Source: Streptomyces vinaceus (GTDB lineage Bacteria > Actinomycetota > Actinomycetes > Streptomycetales > Streptomycetaceae). From it: a stretch of 64,000 bases of DNA. Position 1 is the first letter of the stretch; the number at the start of each line of letters is the position of its first letter. Below the pieces are notes generated by a model. The model worked only from the letters and a program-made list of their open reading frames with translations, was not told the origin of the DNA and searched no databases. The translations under genes were made by a program, and so were the position numbers. Location of the stretch: positions 7,169,501-7,233,500 of the forward strand of contig NZ_CP023692.1 in the NCBI RefSeq assembly GCF_008704935.1, read 5' to 3'. Shown in pieces: positions 7,344 through 15,874 of the stretch.

Positions 7344-9578
7344 TCACAAGGCGGTGGGGAACCGGTCCCAGGCCCGATGTCCGCCGAGCGCCGTCTTCAG
7401 CGCTTCCACGACCGCGCCGGCGCTCGTGGCGACGACGATCCCCGGTTCGTCTGCCGTGATGCCCGCGGTTTCGAGGAGCCGGTCCGCGCCGTTCCAGCCT
7501 CCGACGGCCTTGCCGTGACGGTACGCCTCGGTGAGGAGCAGCAGGACGCGCGGGTCGGGGGCTTCCGGCGGCCGGGCGGTGCCGGCCTTGGCGTCGCGGG
7601 CGCCGTACGCGTCCGCGCCGGCCTGCGGTACACCGGCCAGCAGGAGGGCGTCGAATTCGACGGAGCGGGCGGTGGCGAAGGTCCGCTGCACGGCGATGGG
7701 TTCACCGTCGGGGTCGAGGGCGCCGCCGGTCGGGGCGATGACGAGGGGTACCATGCCGGCGTCCAGGACGGCCTGCCGGGCGGTGCGTACGCCGTCCAGG
7801 TCGGATGCCGGGTCGGCGATGACGCCGACGACGCGGCCGTCGGTCGGCCAGGTCCCTCCCATCTGGGAGAGGGCGGGGCTGGGTTCGGCCGCGACGAGCG
7901 GCACCGTGGCGGCGGGGACCGGCAGTCCCAGGCCCGTGGCGACCTGTTCGCACAGCTGCGGATCGATGTTCGCCAGTACCTGCAGGGTGCGTTCCTTGAT
8001 CGCCTGCTCGTAGCAGTGGCTCAGTTCGAAGGTGTAGGCGGCGATGATGTGCTCGCGCTCGGGCTCGGTCATGCTCAGCCAGAAGAGGCGGGGTTGGGTG
8101 AAGTGGTCCGAGAAGGAGGCGGGCGCCTCACGGACCTTGCTCGCCGCCGGTACCTCCACGGGGGTTTCGACGAAGGCGGCCGCATCGGCTCCGGCGAGGA
8201 ACGGGCAGCCGCCGTCGAGGCTGTTGGGCCGGTAGGGGGCCACGCCGGTGTGGACGGCGCTCTGGTGCATGCCGTCGCGGAGCATGTCGTTGACGGGGGC
8301 GTGCGGCCGGTTGATCGGGATCTGGCCGAAGTTCGGGCCGCCGAGCCGGCTGATCTGGGTGTCGAGGTAGGAGAAGAGCCGGCCGGCGAGCAGCGGATCG
8401 TCGGTGACGTCGATGCCGGGGACCAGATGGCCCGGGTGGAAGGCGACCTGCTCGGTCTCGGCGAAGTAGTTCCTGGTGTTGGCGTTGAGGGTCATCAGCC
8501 CGATGGGCTGAACGGGTGCGAGCTCCTCCGGGACGATCTTCGTCGGGTCGAGGAGGTCGATGCCCTCGAACGTCTGCTCGGGGGTGTCGGGGAAGACCTG
8601 GATGCCGAGTTCCCACTGGGGGAAGGCGCCGGACTCGATGGCGTCGAAGAGGTCGCGGCGGTGGAAATCGGGGTCCATCCCGTTGATCAGCTGGGCTTCC
8701 TCCCAGACCAGGGAGTGCACGCCGAGCCTCGGCTTCCAGTGGAACTTGACCAGTACGCTCTCGTCGGCGGTGTTGACCAGCCGGAAGGTGTGGACTCCGA
8801 ATCCCTCCATCATCCGAAACGACCTCGGGATGGCGCGGTCGGACATGTTCCAGAGCGTGTGGTGCGTGGCTTCGGTGTGCAGGGACACGAAGTCCCAGAA
8901 CGTGTCGTGCGCGCTCTGCGCCTGCGGGATCTCGCGGTCCGGATGCGGCTTGCCGGCGTGGATGACGTCGGGGAACTTGACGGCGTCCTGGATGAAGAAC
9001 ACCGGGATGTTGTTGCCGACGAGGTCGAAGGTGCCCTCGTCGGTGTAGAACTTCGTCGCGAAGCCACGCGTGTCGCGCACGGTGTCGGCCGAACCGCGCG
9101 AGCCGAGCACGGTGGAGAACCGTACGAACACGGGCGTCTCCACGTCCTTGGCGAGGAACGCGGCCTTGCACACCTCGGCGGCGGTTCCGTAGCCCCGGAA
9201 GACGCCGTGCGCGGCGGCGCCGCGGGCGTGGACCACCCGCTCCGGGATCCGCTCGTGGTCGAAGTGGGTGATCTTCTCGCGCAGGTGATGGTCCTGGAGC
9301 AGCACCGGGCCGCGCGCTCCGACCTTCAAGGAGTGGTCGGAGTCGGGCAGACGCGTGCCCTGGGCCGTCGTCAGGTAGGCGCCGCTCTGCGCCACGCGTG
9401 CCTGGTCCGCTCCCGTGGCCTGTCCGGTGGGGCCCACCGTCTCGGGGCCGTTCTGGTCGGGCTTCGGGGGAAGGGGCCCGGTGGGCTCGGTCGGCTCGGC
9501 GAGCTGCGGTGACTGCGGGCCGGGCTTGCCCGGCAAGTCGTTCCCGGCGGTGTCGCTCGATGCCTGCTGCTTCGTCAT
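7344..9578 (-). CDS. katE: Large-subunit catalase (HPII/KatE type) with C-terminal DJ-1-like domain
   Basis: This 744-residue heme catalase splits hydrogen peroxide to water and oxygen. The catalytic histidine is H117 in ERVVHARGAAAHG, the partner asparagine is at 189-190 in VGNNIPVFF, and the heme-ligating tyrosine is Y404 in RLFSYLDTQISRLGG. Residues from about 600 form the flavodoxin/DJ-1-like C-terminal domain (GRVVGVIADPASD to VVATSAGAVVEAL) typical of large clade-2 catalases. The ATG at 9578 has AAGGAG upstream with good spacing; an upstream in-frame extension lacks such a site. It is divergent from the BrkB-like gene. A GGGTAG box at 9659-9664 suggests stress control. Confidence 0.95.
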   Translation of the reverse strand: MTKQQASSDTAGNDLPGKPGPQSPQLAEPTEPTGPLPPKPDQNGPETVGPTGQATGADQARVAQSGAYLTTAQGTRLPDSDHSLKVGARGPVLLQDHHLREKITHFDHERIPERVVHARGAAAHGVFRGYGTAAEVCKAAFLAKDVETPVFVRFSTVLGSRGSADTVRDTRGFATKFYTDEGTFDLVGNNIPVFFIQDAVKFPDVIHAGKPHPDREIPQAQSAHDTFWDFVSLHTEATHHTLWNMSDRAIPRSFRMMEGFGVHTFRLVNTADESVLVKFHWKPRLGVHSLVWEEAQLINGMDPDFHRRDLFDAIESGAFPQWELGIQVFPDTPEQTFEGIDLLDPTKIVPEELAPVQPIGLMTLNANTRNYFAETEQVAFHPGHLVPGIDVTDDPLLAGRLFSYLDTQISRLGGPNFGQIPINRPHAPVNDMLRDGMHQSAVHTGVAPYRPNSLDGGCPFLAGADAAAFVETPVEVPAASKVREAPASFSDHFTQPRLFWLSMTEPEREHIIAAYTFELSHCYEQAIKERTLQVLANIDPQLCEQVATGLGLPVPAATVPLVAAEPSPALSQMGGTWPTDGRVVGVIADPASDLDGVRTARQAVLDAGMVPLVIAPTGGALDPDGEPIAVQRTFATARSVEFDALLLAGVPQAGADAYGARDAKAGTARPPEAPDPRVLLLLTEAYRHGKAVGGWNGADRLLETAGITADEPGIVVATSAGAVVEALKTALGGHRAWDRFPTAL

Positions 9579-9658
9579 CGTCGTTCTCCTTCCCGTTGCC
9601 CATGTCCGGTCGCGACAGCGCGGAGCGGGGTGTGAGTGTTGGGGTCCATGATGTCCGG

Positions 9659-9664
9659 CTACCC
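9659..9664 (-). promoter_or_regulatory. Candidate -10 element (GGGTAG) upstream of katE
   Basis: GGGTAG reads toward katE, about 80 bases ahead of its start codon. No convincing GNNT -35 lies 14-16 bases upstream, so this is a weak call based on the shared motif with neighbouring stress genes. Confidence 0.25.
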
Positions 9665-9787
9665 GCACACCTCTCTTTGATGTCGCGGGGTGATGCGATT
9701 CCTCCCCTTTGGTTCGGTCCGTTCGGCGCAACACGATGGCGCGCGCCGTACGGGCATGAGTGGCCGCGATGCGGAAAGCCGAGGGGT

Positions 9788-10834
9788 GTGACACCTCCTA
9801 CGAAGCGTGGCCAAGGCGACGACCGTGATCATGGCAACACCGGGCGGGACGCCACGGCGGGCCCGAGCGACCTGGTCGAGGCGCGGGCGCCGGACCGGCC
9901 CTCCGACCTGCCCGCACGGTCCTGGCGGGCGGTACTGCGCGGCACGGCCGAGGAGTTCCGCAACGACGAACTGGCCGATCGCGCCGCGGCCCTGACCTAC
10001 TACGGGGTGCTGGCGATCTTCCCCGCCCTCCTGGTCCTCGTCTCCCTGCTCGGCCTGGCCGGCGAGTCGACGACCCGGCGCCTGTTGGACAGCGTGCGGC
10101 CGCTGACTCCCGGCTCCGCGCGGGACGTGATCACGAACGCGGTCGAGCAGCTCCAGGGCCGCAGCGGCATCGGGTCACTGATGGCGGTCGTCGGTCTCCT
10201 CGTGGCGCTGTGGTCCGCCTCCGGCTACGTCGCCGCGTTCATCCGCTCCGCGAACGCCGTCTACGACATACCCGAGGGCCGCCCGGTGTGGAAGGTGCTG
10301 CCGCTGCGCCTGGCGCTCACGGTGACGCTGATGGTGCTCGCGTGCGGCAGTGCGCTGATCGTGGTGTTCACCGGAGGACTCGCCCGGCAGGCGGGCACCG
10401 TCCTGGGCGTCGGCGACAGCGTGCTCACCGTGTGGTCGATCGCGAAATGGCCGGTCCTGGTGCTCCTCGTCACGATCATGATCGCGCTGCTGTACTGGGC
10501 GGCGCCGAACGCCAAGGGCCGCGGATTCAGGTGGGTCACGCCCGGCAGCGTCCTGGCTCTGGTGATCTGGATGGCCGCCTCGGCCGGGTTCGCGTTCTAC
10601 GTCGCGAACTTCGCCTCCTACAACAAGACGTACGGGACCGTAGCGGGTGTCATCGTGTTCCTGGTCTGGCTGTGGATCACCAATCTCGCGATCCTCCTCG
10701 GGCTGGAGTTCGACGCGGAACTGGCGCGCCGGCGTGCGGTGGCGGGCGGGCTGCCCGAAAATGCGGAACCGTATGTCCGGCCCCGTGAAACCACCGCCTG
10801 GAACGAAGAGGACCGCCGCCGTATGGAGCGGTGA
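9788..10834 (+). CDS. YihY/virulence factor BrkB family membrane protein
   Basis: This protein of about 348 residues has the YihY/BrkB layout: a charged N-terminus with RNDELADRAAALTYYGVLAIFP (the conserved opening helix), then about six membrane segments. SASGYVAAFIRSANAVYDI and the last core region IVFLVWLWITNLAILLGLEFDAEL are strongly conserved family features. The family was once taken for RNase BN, which is not supported; its transport role is uncertain. The GTG at 9788 is the best start, with GGAAAG about 10 bases upstream, but the start is not firm. It is divergent from katE with about 210 bases between them. Confidence 0.85.
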   Translation: MTPPTKRGQGDDRDHGNTGRDATAGPSDLVEARAPDRPSDLPARSWRAVLRGTAEEFRNDELADRAAALTYYGVLAIFPALLVLVSLLGLAGESTTRRLLDSVRPLTPGSARDVITNAVEQLQGRSGIGSLMAVVGLLVALWSASGYVAAFIRSANAVYDIPEGRPVWKVLPLRLALTVTLMVLACGSALIVVFTGGLARQAGTVLGVGDSVLTVWSIAKWPVLVLLVTIMIALLYWAAPNAKGRGFRWVTPGSVLALVIWMAASAGFAFYVANFASYNKTYGTVAGVIVFLVWLWITNLAILLGLEFDAELARRRAVAGGLPENAEPYVRPRETTAWNEEDRRRMER

Positions 10835-10924
10835 CCCGGGCAGGATCGCGCCGCCTGAGCAGAACCGTCCGTTCGCCGTCGGAATTCCGGGCGGAGATGT
10901 CCCGTAAATAAGCTCGCGGATTAC

Positions 10925-10930
10925 GGGTAG
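10925..10930 (+). promoter_or_regulatory. Candidate -10 element (GGGTAG) of the DUF6479 operon
   Basis: GGGTAG lies exactly 9 bases before the ATG at 10940, the same geometry as at the DUF2231 gene. No good -35 is visible at 14-16 bases. There is no clear Shine-Dalgarno sequence between it and the ATG, which would fit a near-leaderless transcript. Confidence 0.35.
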
Positions 10931-10939
10931 GCGCCAGCC

Positions 10940-11170
10940 ATGATTCCTACCGAGACCCTTGCGGCCGAAGGCCAGGGAGCGCTTTTCCTCATTTTCGCCG
11001 GCGTGGTCGTGGTCGTCCTTCTGATCGGCGCGTTCTGGTACGGCAGCCGCCGCAGCGCGCGACGCCGCGCGCCGGCACGGCCGGCCGAGCAGAACCCCGT
11101 GGCCCGTGGGCGCGAGGATTCGTGGCAGACGCCGGACGGCAGCACGAGCGACGGGGAGCCGCGCGCGTGA
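10940..11170 (+). CDS. DUF6479 small membrane protein
   Basis: This 76-residue protein has one strong membrane helix (about residues 14-33, FLIFAGVVVVVLLIGAFWYG) followed at once by GSRRSARRRAP, a basic stop-transfer, and a hydrophilic tail ending DGEPRA. The pattern WYGSRRSARR is the mark of the DUF6479 family, known mainly from Streptomyces and of unknown function. The stop overlaps the GTG of the methyltransferase (GTGA), so it is translationally coupled as first gene of a four-gene operon. Confidence 0.75.
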   Translation: MIPTETLAAEGQGALFLIFAGVVVVVLLIGAFWYGSRRSARRRAPARPAEQNPVARGREDSWQTPDGSTSDGEPRA

Positions 11171-11898
11171 GCGGGCCCGGTGCGCTGCGAGAGGGACGAG
11201 AGGCGCCGTACGCTGCGGAGCCGTCCTCGCCCCCGCGGCCCGTCGACTACGGCCTGATGGCCCTGCCGGGCGTCTACCGGCCGCAGGCGGACACCCTCCT
11301 CCTCGCCGAGGCGCTCGACCGGGAGGAGCTGGGGCCGCGCACGGACGCACTGGAGATCGGTACGGGTACCGGTGCGCTGGCCCTGCACGCCGCGGGCAGG
11401 GGAGCGCGCGTCACGGCGGTCGACGTCTCCTGGCCCGCCGTGGTCACGGCGCGGCTGAACTCCCTGCGCCGACGGGTGCCCCTGCGCGTCCTGCACGGCG
11501 ACTTCGCGGCACGCACCGCGGGGCGCCGCTTCGACCTGGTCATCACGAATCCGCCGTACGTCCCCGCCCCGGGCGACAGGCTGCCGTCGTACGGGCCGAG
11601 GCGGGCCTGGGACGCCGGTCCGGACGGCCGCGGGGTCATCGACCGGATCTGCGCCGACGCGCCCGCCCTGCTGCGTCCCGGCGGCGTCCTGCTCATGGTG
11701 CACTCCGGGATGTGCGGGGCCGAGCGCACGCTCGACCGCCTGGCCGGGGCGGGGCTGTCCGCCGCGGTCACGGCGAAGGCCTCCGTGCCCTGGGGCCCCG
11801 TACTGCGTTCGCGACGGGCCTGGCTGGAGCAGCGGGGACTCGCGGCACAGGCCCAGGAGTGGGAAGAGCTGGTGATCATCCGTGCCGAGTCCGAATGA
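11167..11898 (+). CDS. HemK2/MTQ2-like class I methyltransferase
   Basis: This 243-residue SAM-dependent methyltransferase has motif I EIGTGTGA (63-70), AVDVSWPAV after strand 2, and the NPPY motif (128-131) in LVITNPPYVPAP, typical of enzymes that methylate amide or exocyclic amino nitrogens such as the glutamine of release factors. The segment PGVYRPQADTLLLAEAL is the N-terminal signature of the HemK2 group. The GTG start overlaps the preceding stop, and the end overlaps the start of the CDGSH gene. The housekeeping PrmC has a different N-terminal domain, so this is a paralogue whose substrate is probably set by the operon. Confidence 0.82.
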   Translation: MSGPGALREGREAPYAAEPSSPPRPVDYGLMALPGVYRPQADTLLLAEALDREELGPRTDALEIGTGTGALALHAAGRGARVTAVDVSWPAVVTARLNSLRRRVPLRVLHGDFAARTAGRRFDLVITNPPYVPAPGDRLPSYGPRRAWDAGPDGRGVIDRICADAPALLRPGGVLLMVHSGMCGAERTLDRLAGAGLSAAVTAKASVPWGPVLRSRRAWLEQRGLAAQAQEWEELVIIRAESE

Positions 11899-12142
11899 CC
11901 CCGGCCCGCGCCGGGTTCCCGCGACGGCGCCCGCCCGCCGGGTATGTGTGGATCCGCAGGGCCCGGTCCTGGTCGAGGGTCCGGTCGAGATCGTGCTGGA
12001 CGACGGGACGGTCGCCCGCTCGGACCGCTTCATGGTCGCGCTGTGCACCTGCCGTCGCAGCCGCGCCTACCCCTGGTGCGACACCAGCCACCGCCGACGC
12101 GAGCGGGCGGAACCGCCGCCCGGGAACAGGAAGCCCCGATGA
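11882..12142 (+). CDS. CDGSH-type iron-sulfur protein
   Basis: This 86-residue protein carries one CDGSH motif. The ligands C55, C57, C66 and H70 in CTCRRSRAYPWCDTSH fit the C-x-C-x8-C-x3-H pattern that binds a redox-active, pH-sensitive [2Fe-2S] cluster. The preceding part (GPVLVEGPVEIVLDDGTVARSDRF) is the beta strand region usual in bacterial members. The GTG at 11882 lies inside the 3-prime end of the methyltransferase gene, and the ATGA overlap at its own end couples it to the next gene. It probably supplies electrons or an Fe-S signal to the diiron enzyme, which is inference from context. Confidence 0.85.
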   Translation: MPSPNDPGPRRVPATAPARRVCVDPQGPVLVEGPVEIVLDDGTVARSDRFMVALCTCRRSRAYPWCDTSHRRRERAEPPPGNRKPR

Positions 12143-13167
12143 CCCCTCCCAGCCCGAGCGCCACGGAGACCGCCGCCGGCCCCCGCCTCGTCGAGGGGCG
12201 GGGCGAGCTGTCCCGCGCCGTGACGCAGGCCCTGCGGTCGGGCGGCCGGCCGGTCCACGCCACCGCGTCCGTGCTGAAGGCGGACCCGTGGGGTGAGGAC
12301 CTCCAGCTCGCGCTGTACCTCCTCTACGAACTGCACTACCGCGGCTTCGAAGGCGTGGACGACGAGCGCGAATGGGACCCGGACCTGCTGCGGCTGCGCC
12401 AGGCCCTGGAGACCCGCTTCCTCCACGCCCTGAGCAGCGAGCTGTCCCGCGCCCCCCGCTCGGTCGCAGAGGCCTTCGACCCGCTGCTCGTCGAGCCCGT
12501 CGACCTCTCGGGCAGCCTGAGCCACCGCCTCGAAACCCAGGGGGAACTCTGGCAGTTGCGTGAGTACGCGGCCCTGCGCTCGCTCTACCACCTCAAGGAG
12601 GCCGACCCGCACCTCTGGGTGGTCCCCCGGCTCACCGGCAGGGCGAAGGCCGCGATGGTGGCCATCGAGTACGACGAGTTCGGCGCCGGGCGCGCCGACC
12701 GCATCCACGCGAAGCTCTTCGCGGACCTCATGGCCGACCTGGGCCTGGATCCGGCGTACGGCCATTACCTGGACCACGCTCCGGCGCCCCTGCTCGCGAC
12801 CGTGAACCTGATGTCCCTCTTCGGGCTCCACCGGGCCCGGCGCGGCGCTCTCGTCGGGCACTTCGCGTGCGTCGAGGTCACTTCGTCACCCGGGTCGAGG
12901 CGCCTGGCCAAGGCCATGCGGCGCTGCGGGGCGGGATCCGCCGCCGAGCACTTCTACGCCGAGCACGTGGAGGCCGACGCCGTCCACGAGCAGGTCGTAC
13001 GCCATGAGGTCATCGAGGGCCTGCTGGCCGAAGAGCCGGGCGTAGAGGCGGACATCGCCTTCGGGTGCGCGGCGACCGTCCTGCTGGAGGACCGCCTCGC
13101 GACCCACATCGGCCAGGCCTGGGACCAGGGAGTCAGCGCGTTGCGTTCCCCCTTGCCGCAGCCGTAG
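12139..13167 (+). CDS. Iron-containing redox enzyme (heme-oxygenase-like diiron oxidase)
   Basis: This 342-residue protein has the ligand pattern of heme-oxygenase-like diiron oxidases. The visible candidates are E180 and H190 (DEFGAGRADRIH), E246 (FACVEVTSS), and H276, D280 and H283 in AEHVEADAVHEQ, the HxxxDxxH helix of the family. Relatives such as UndA, BesC and the SznF N-domain perform N-oxygenation, C-C cleavage or decarboxylation. The substrate is not predictable here. The ATG overlaps the CDGSH stop (ATGA). The last codons and stop are part of a 16-base direct repeat, followed by a strong hairpin terminator. Confidence 0.82.
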   Translation: MTPPSPSATETAAGPRLVEGRGELSRAVTQALRSGGRPVHATASVLKADPWGEDLQLALYLLYELHYRGFEGVDDEREWDPDLLRLRQALETRFLHALSSELSRAPRSVAEAFDPLLVEPVDLSGSLSHRLETQGELWQLREYAALRSLYHLKEADPHLWVVPRLTGRAKAAMVAIEYDEFGAGRADRIHAKLFADLMADLGLDPAYGHYLDHAPAPLLATVNLMSLFGLHRARRGALVGHFACVEVTSSPGSRRLAKAMRRCGAGSAAEHFYAEHVEADAVHEQVVRHEVIEGLLAEEPGVEADIAFGCAATVLLEDRLATHIGQAWDQGVSALRSPLPQP

Positions 13168-13188
13168 GGCCGCCGCAGCCGTAGGGCC
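13156..13188 (+). repeat. Two 16-base direct repeats at the end of the diiron oxidase gene
   Basis: CCGCAGCCGTAGGGCC occurs at 13156-13171 and again at 13173-13188, one base apart. The first copy contains the stop codon TAG (13165-13167), so a small tandem duplication has copied the gene's end. Confidence 0.85.
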
Positions 13189-13219
13189 TGGGCCGATGCG
13201 GGGCATCGGCCCAGGCCCT
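13183..13219. terminator. Bidirectional hairpin terminator
   Basis: A perfect 17-base inverted repeat (13183-13199 and 13203-13219) with a 3-base loop lies between two converging genes. It has no T tract but fits the strong GC hairpins that end genes in Streptomyces. Confidence 0.85.
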
Positions 13220-13254
13220 GGTGGATCGCTCGCGGAGCGCCGCCCTCGCTGCCC

Positions 13255-13746
13255 TCAGCGATGCGCGGTCCGGTGGCCGAACCAGTGGCCCCGCCTGCGC
13301 GGGGCGTCCGTCGAGGCGTCCGTCGGAGCGTGCGTCACAGGAGCAGCCGTCTCGGCCGCCGGTGCAGCCGTCCCGCGGGCGTCGTCGTGGGCGGCGGTCT
13401 CGGCGCGGGCGTCGTCACGTTGCCGGATCAGTTCTTCGCGCTCGCGAGCGTGCTCGTGCTCGCGCTCCATGGCCGCGGCCTCACGGCGCGATGTGCCCAT
13501 TTTCCGTCGGGCCCGCGCCGAGCGACGGGTGCCCATCATGACGAGGGCCAGACCCAGCAGGGCTGCGGCGCCCACGATGATTCCGATCAGAAACAGCGCG
13601 CCGGTCGAACCGGTCGCGTGATAACCGAAAATCGAGAAATCGCCACCTGTGCCGAGACCGTGTCCCGGGCCGGTATTGCCGAATACTCCGGCCAGACCGA
13701 CGACGACGGCGGCGATCAGAATGATGAGTCCGAGGATGAGAATCAT
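13255..13746 (-). CDS. Small membrane protein with charged cytoplasmic tail
   Basis: This 163-residue protein has two membrane helices: residues 1-21 (ILILGLIILIAAVVVGLAGVF) and about 45-67 (ALFLIGIIVGAAALLGLALVM). Between them is a Gly/His-rich loop, and after them a highly charged probable coiled-coil tail (EREHEHAREREELIRQRDDA). Proteins with this layout are common in streptomycetes next to stress genes, but I know no assigned function. The ATG at 13746 has AAGGAGC ideally placed. A GGGTAG box lies about 50 bases upstream at 13798-13803. Confidence 0.78.
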   Translation of the reverse strand: MILILGLIILIAAVVVGLAGVFGNTGPGHGLGTGGDFSIFGYHATGSTGALFLIGIIVGAAALLGLALVMMGTRRSARARRKMGTSRREAAAMEREHEHAREREELIRQRDDARAETAAHDDARGTAAPAAETAAPVTHAPTDASTDAPRRRGHWFGHRTAHR

Positions 13747-13797
13747 GAATTGCTCCTTGGATCCGCGCCCGGACGGTCCGCCGAACACGGTCGGCGC

Positions 13798-13803
13798 CTA
13801 CCC
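13798..13803 (-). promoter_or_regulatory. Candidate SigB-like -10 element
   Basis: GGGTAG, as part of GGGTAGGCGCC, lies 51 bases before the ATG of the small membrane protein. GCTT precedes it at 15-16 bases, a passable GNNT -35 for the SigB family. Confidence 0.35.
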
Positions 13804-13844
13804 CGGTTTCGATCCGTCAAGCCGAACCGGCGGACGTCGTGCCG

Positions 13845-15695
13845 TCAGGGAACGCGCAGGGCCAGCACGACGACATCGTCCTCGGGAGCCGCTTGGGCCA
13901 GCCCGGCGCTGATGTGGCGGAGCAGCTCGGCCGGCGGACGCTCACCGTGGCGGGCGAGCAAGCCGACGAGGCGTGCGGTGGAGGCGTCCATGTCGTGGCC
14001 GCGGCGCTCGACGAGCCCGTCGGTGTAGAGCAGCAGCGTGGAGCCCGGTGGAAGGCCGCGCCGTGCCTCGGTGCGCGGGAGCGGCCCCAGCGTGTGGTGG
14101 AGCAGGATGTCGTGCTCGGTCAGGACGGTCACCCGGCCGTCGGGCGTACGGAGCAGTGGAGGCGGGTGGCCGGCGTTGGACCAGGTCAGCGTCCAGCCGG
14201 GACCGTCGTCGGCCGGGGCGATGCGCGCGTGGACCAGTGTGCCGGCGGCCTCGACGGGCAGGACCGAGCACGCGGCGTCGAGGGCGGTCAGGGCGGCGGC
14301 GGGGCTGTACGGGGGGTGGTCGAGGGTGGCCTGCCGCAGCATGCTGCGGACCTGCCCCATGATCGTGGCGGCGTGCATGTCGTGGCCGGTGATGTCGCCC
14401 ACCGTGATCATGAGTGCCCCGGGCTCGCCCGACGACGCCGGCGGCAGGAGGTAGGCGTCGTACCAGTCCCCACCGATCATGTCGTCGACCGCGGCGGGCT
14501 CGTACAGGGCGCTGATTTCGAGCGGGTCGGCCCGGGGAAGATCGGTGAGCATGGCCTCCTGGAGCTGCCTGGCCACGGAGATCCGCTCGTCGAGGTACAG
14601 GGCGCGCTCCACCGCCTGCGCGATGTAACCGGACGCGGCGGTGAGCGTGGCCCGCTCGGTGACGCCCACCTCGTGCTTCTTGGCCCAGCAGATCGCGAGG
14701 ACGCCCAGCACGGTGCGGCTGCCCCAGAGCGGCAGGCACAGCAGGGTGGTGAAGCCCATGCGGTCGAAGACGCCGAGCGCCTCGGGCCCGTAGTCGGCGA
14801 CGAGCGCCTCGCGGTCGGGCACGAAGACCGGACGCCGCTCCCGCAGGGCGCGCGTGCTCGGGAACGCCGCGGTCACGGGCATCGTGAGGACCTCGCGCTC
14901 CACCGCGTGCTCGACGTCCGGGTCGGGCACCCGGTGCAGTTCGTCCTTGTCGGCGACGAGCAGGCCGACGTACGCGGGCTTCCCGGCGCCGACGAAAAGG
15001 TCCCGCAGCCTTCGGCGGACGTCCTCCAGCCCGGAGGTCTGGGCCAGCTCCTCCGACGCCCTCAGCAGCAGCTCGGCATGGTCCAGCCCGGCCTGGGCCT
15101 CGCGCTCCAGGCGCTGCGCGTCGCTTCGGGCGCGGTCGGCGCCGGCCCGCGCGGTCTCCAGCACCTGCTGGACGGACCTGCTCTGCGCCGACAGGATGCG
15201 CAGGCACAGCTCGGCGGAACAGGCCCTGGCCAGGTCCTCCAGATCGGACAGCTCCCCGTCGCTCCAGGCGCGGGGCTCGCGGTCGACGGCGCACAGGGCG
15301 CCCAGGACGACCCCGTCGCCGTCGGTCAGCGGCATCCCGGCATACGCGACGGCCCCGAGACCGGCGACGGCCGGGGCGGTACGGAGCCGCTCGTCGGTGC
15401 GTGCGTCGGCCACGACAAGGGGACGCCCCGAGGCCTCCCCGCTCCGCCAGAGCCCGTGCGGCGGCAGGGCGCGGGCGTCGGCCCAGGGCTGGGGCAGACC
15501 GAACAGACCGGGCAGGATCTCCCGGTCCTCCTCGAACAGCGAAACGAAGGCCATGGGCACGCGCAGCAGCCGAGATACCAGGCGGGCGAAGCGGTCCATC
15601 CCCGAATCGGAGGTCGCCGACAGGCCGGCGAGGCTCAAAGCCCGCCGCCGGGCACTTCCCGGGTCCGCTCCGGACACCCGGCCCTGCTCCGACAT
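13845..15695 (-). CDS. GAF-GAF-PP2C (SpoIIE-family) protein phosphatase
   Basis: This 616-residue protein is a serine phosphatase of the SpoIIE/RsbU type, expected to dephosphorylate an anti-sigma-factor antagonist. A first GAF domain covers about residues 25-175 (MPLTDGDGVVLGALCAVD), a second about 215-370 (LLCLPLWGSRTVLGVLAI), and the PP2C domain about 380-610. In the last, IGGDWYDAYLL, TVGDITGHDMHA and LLLYTDGLVE are the metal-binding motifs. The ATG at 15695 is preceded by GGAGG with 5-base spacing. No partner anti-sigma gene is adjacent. Streptomycetes have dozens of such phosphatases, so the sigma factor it serves is unknown. Confidence 0.9.
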   Translation of the reverse strand: MSEQGRVSGADPGSARRRALSLAGLSATSDSGMDRFARLVSRLLRVPMAFVSLFEEDREILPGLFGLPQPWADARALPPHGLWRSGEASGRPLVVADARTDERLRTAPAVAGLGAVAYAGMPLTDGDGVVLGALCAVDREPRAWSDGELSDLEDLARACSAELCLRILSAQSRSVQQVLETARAGADRARSDAQRLEREAQAGLDHAELLLRASEELAQTSGLEDVRRRLRDLFVGAGKPAYVGLLVADKDELHRVPDPDVEHAVEREVLTMPVTAAFPSTRALRERRPVFVPDREALVADYGPEALGVFDRMGFTTLLCLPLWGSRTVLGVLAICWAKKHEVGVTERATLTAASGYIAQAVERALYLDERISVARQLQEAMLTDLPRADPLEISALYEPAAVDDMIGGDWYDAYLLPPASSGEPGALMITVGDITGHDMHAATIMGQVRSMLRQATLDHPPYSPAAALTALDAACSVLPVEAAGTLVHARIAPADDGPGWTLTWSNAGHPPPLLRTPDGRVTVLTEHDILLHHTLGPLPRTEARRGLPPGSTLLLYTDGLVERRGHDMDASTARLVGLLARHGERPPAELLRHISAGLAQAAPEDDVVVLALRVP

Positions 15696-15874
15696 CTGTC
15701 CTCCGGTCCCGTTGTCCCGAAGCCCTGGACGGACATCGTAGAACGGCACTGGGCCGTTCGGCCGGTCGCAGCGCGCCGGAACACCGCCGCGGGCTATCCC
15801 ATGACGGGGCCGTGTGCGATCGGCGAGGCGGGGCAGACGAATACAACCGTGCAGCCCATCCCGGAGGCCCCTCG

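Noticed and set aside
7236..9512. Very long plus-strand frame antisense to katE.
   Set aside because: The minus strand encodes a textbook catalase; the plus frame is a high-GC mirror with Gly/Val/Arg bias and no motifs.
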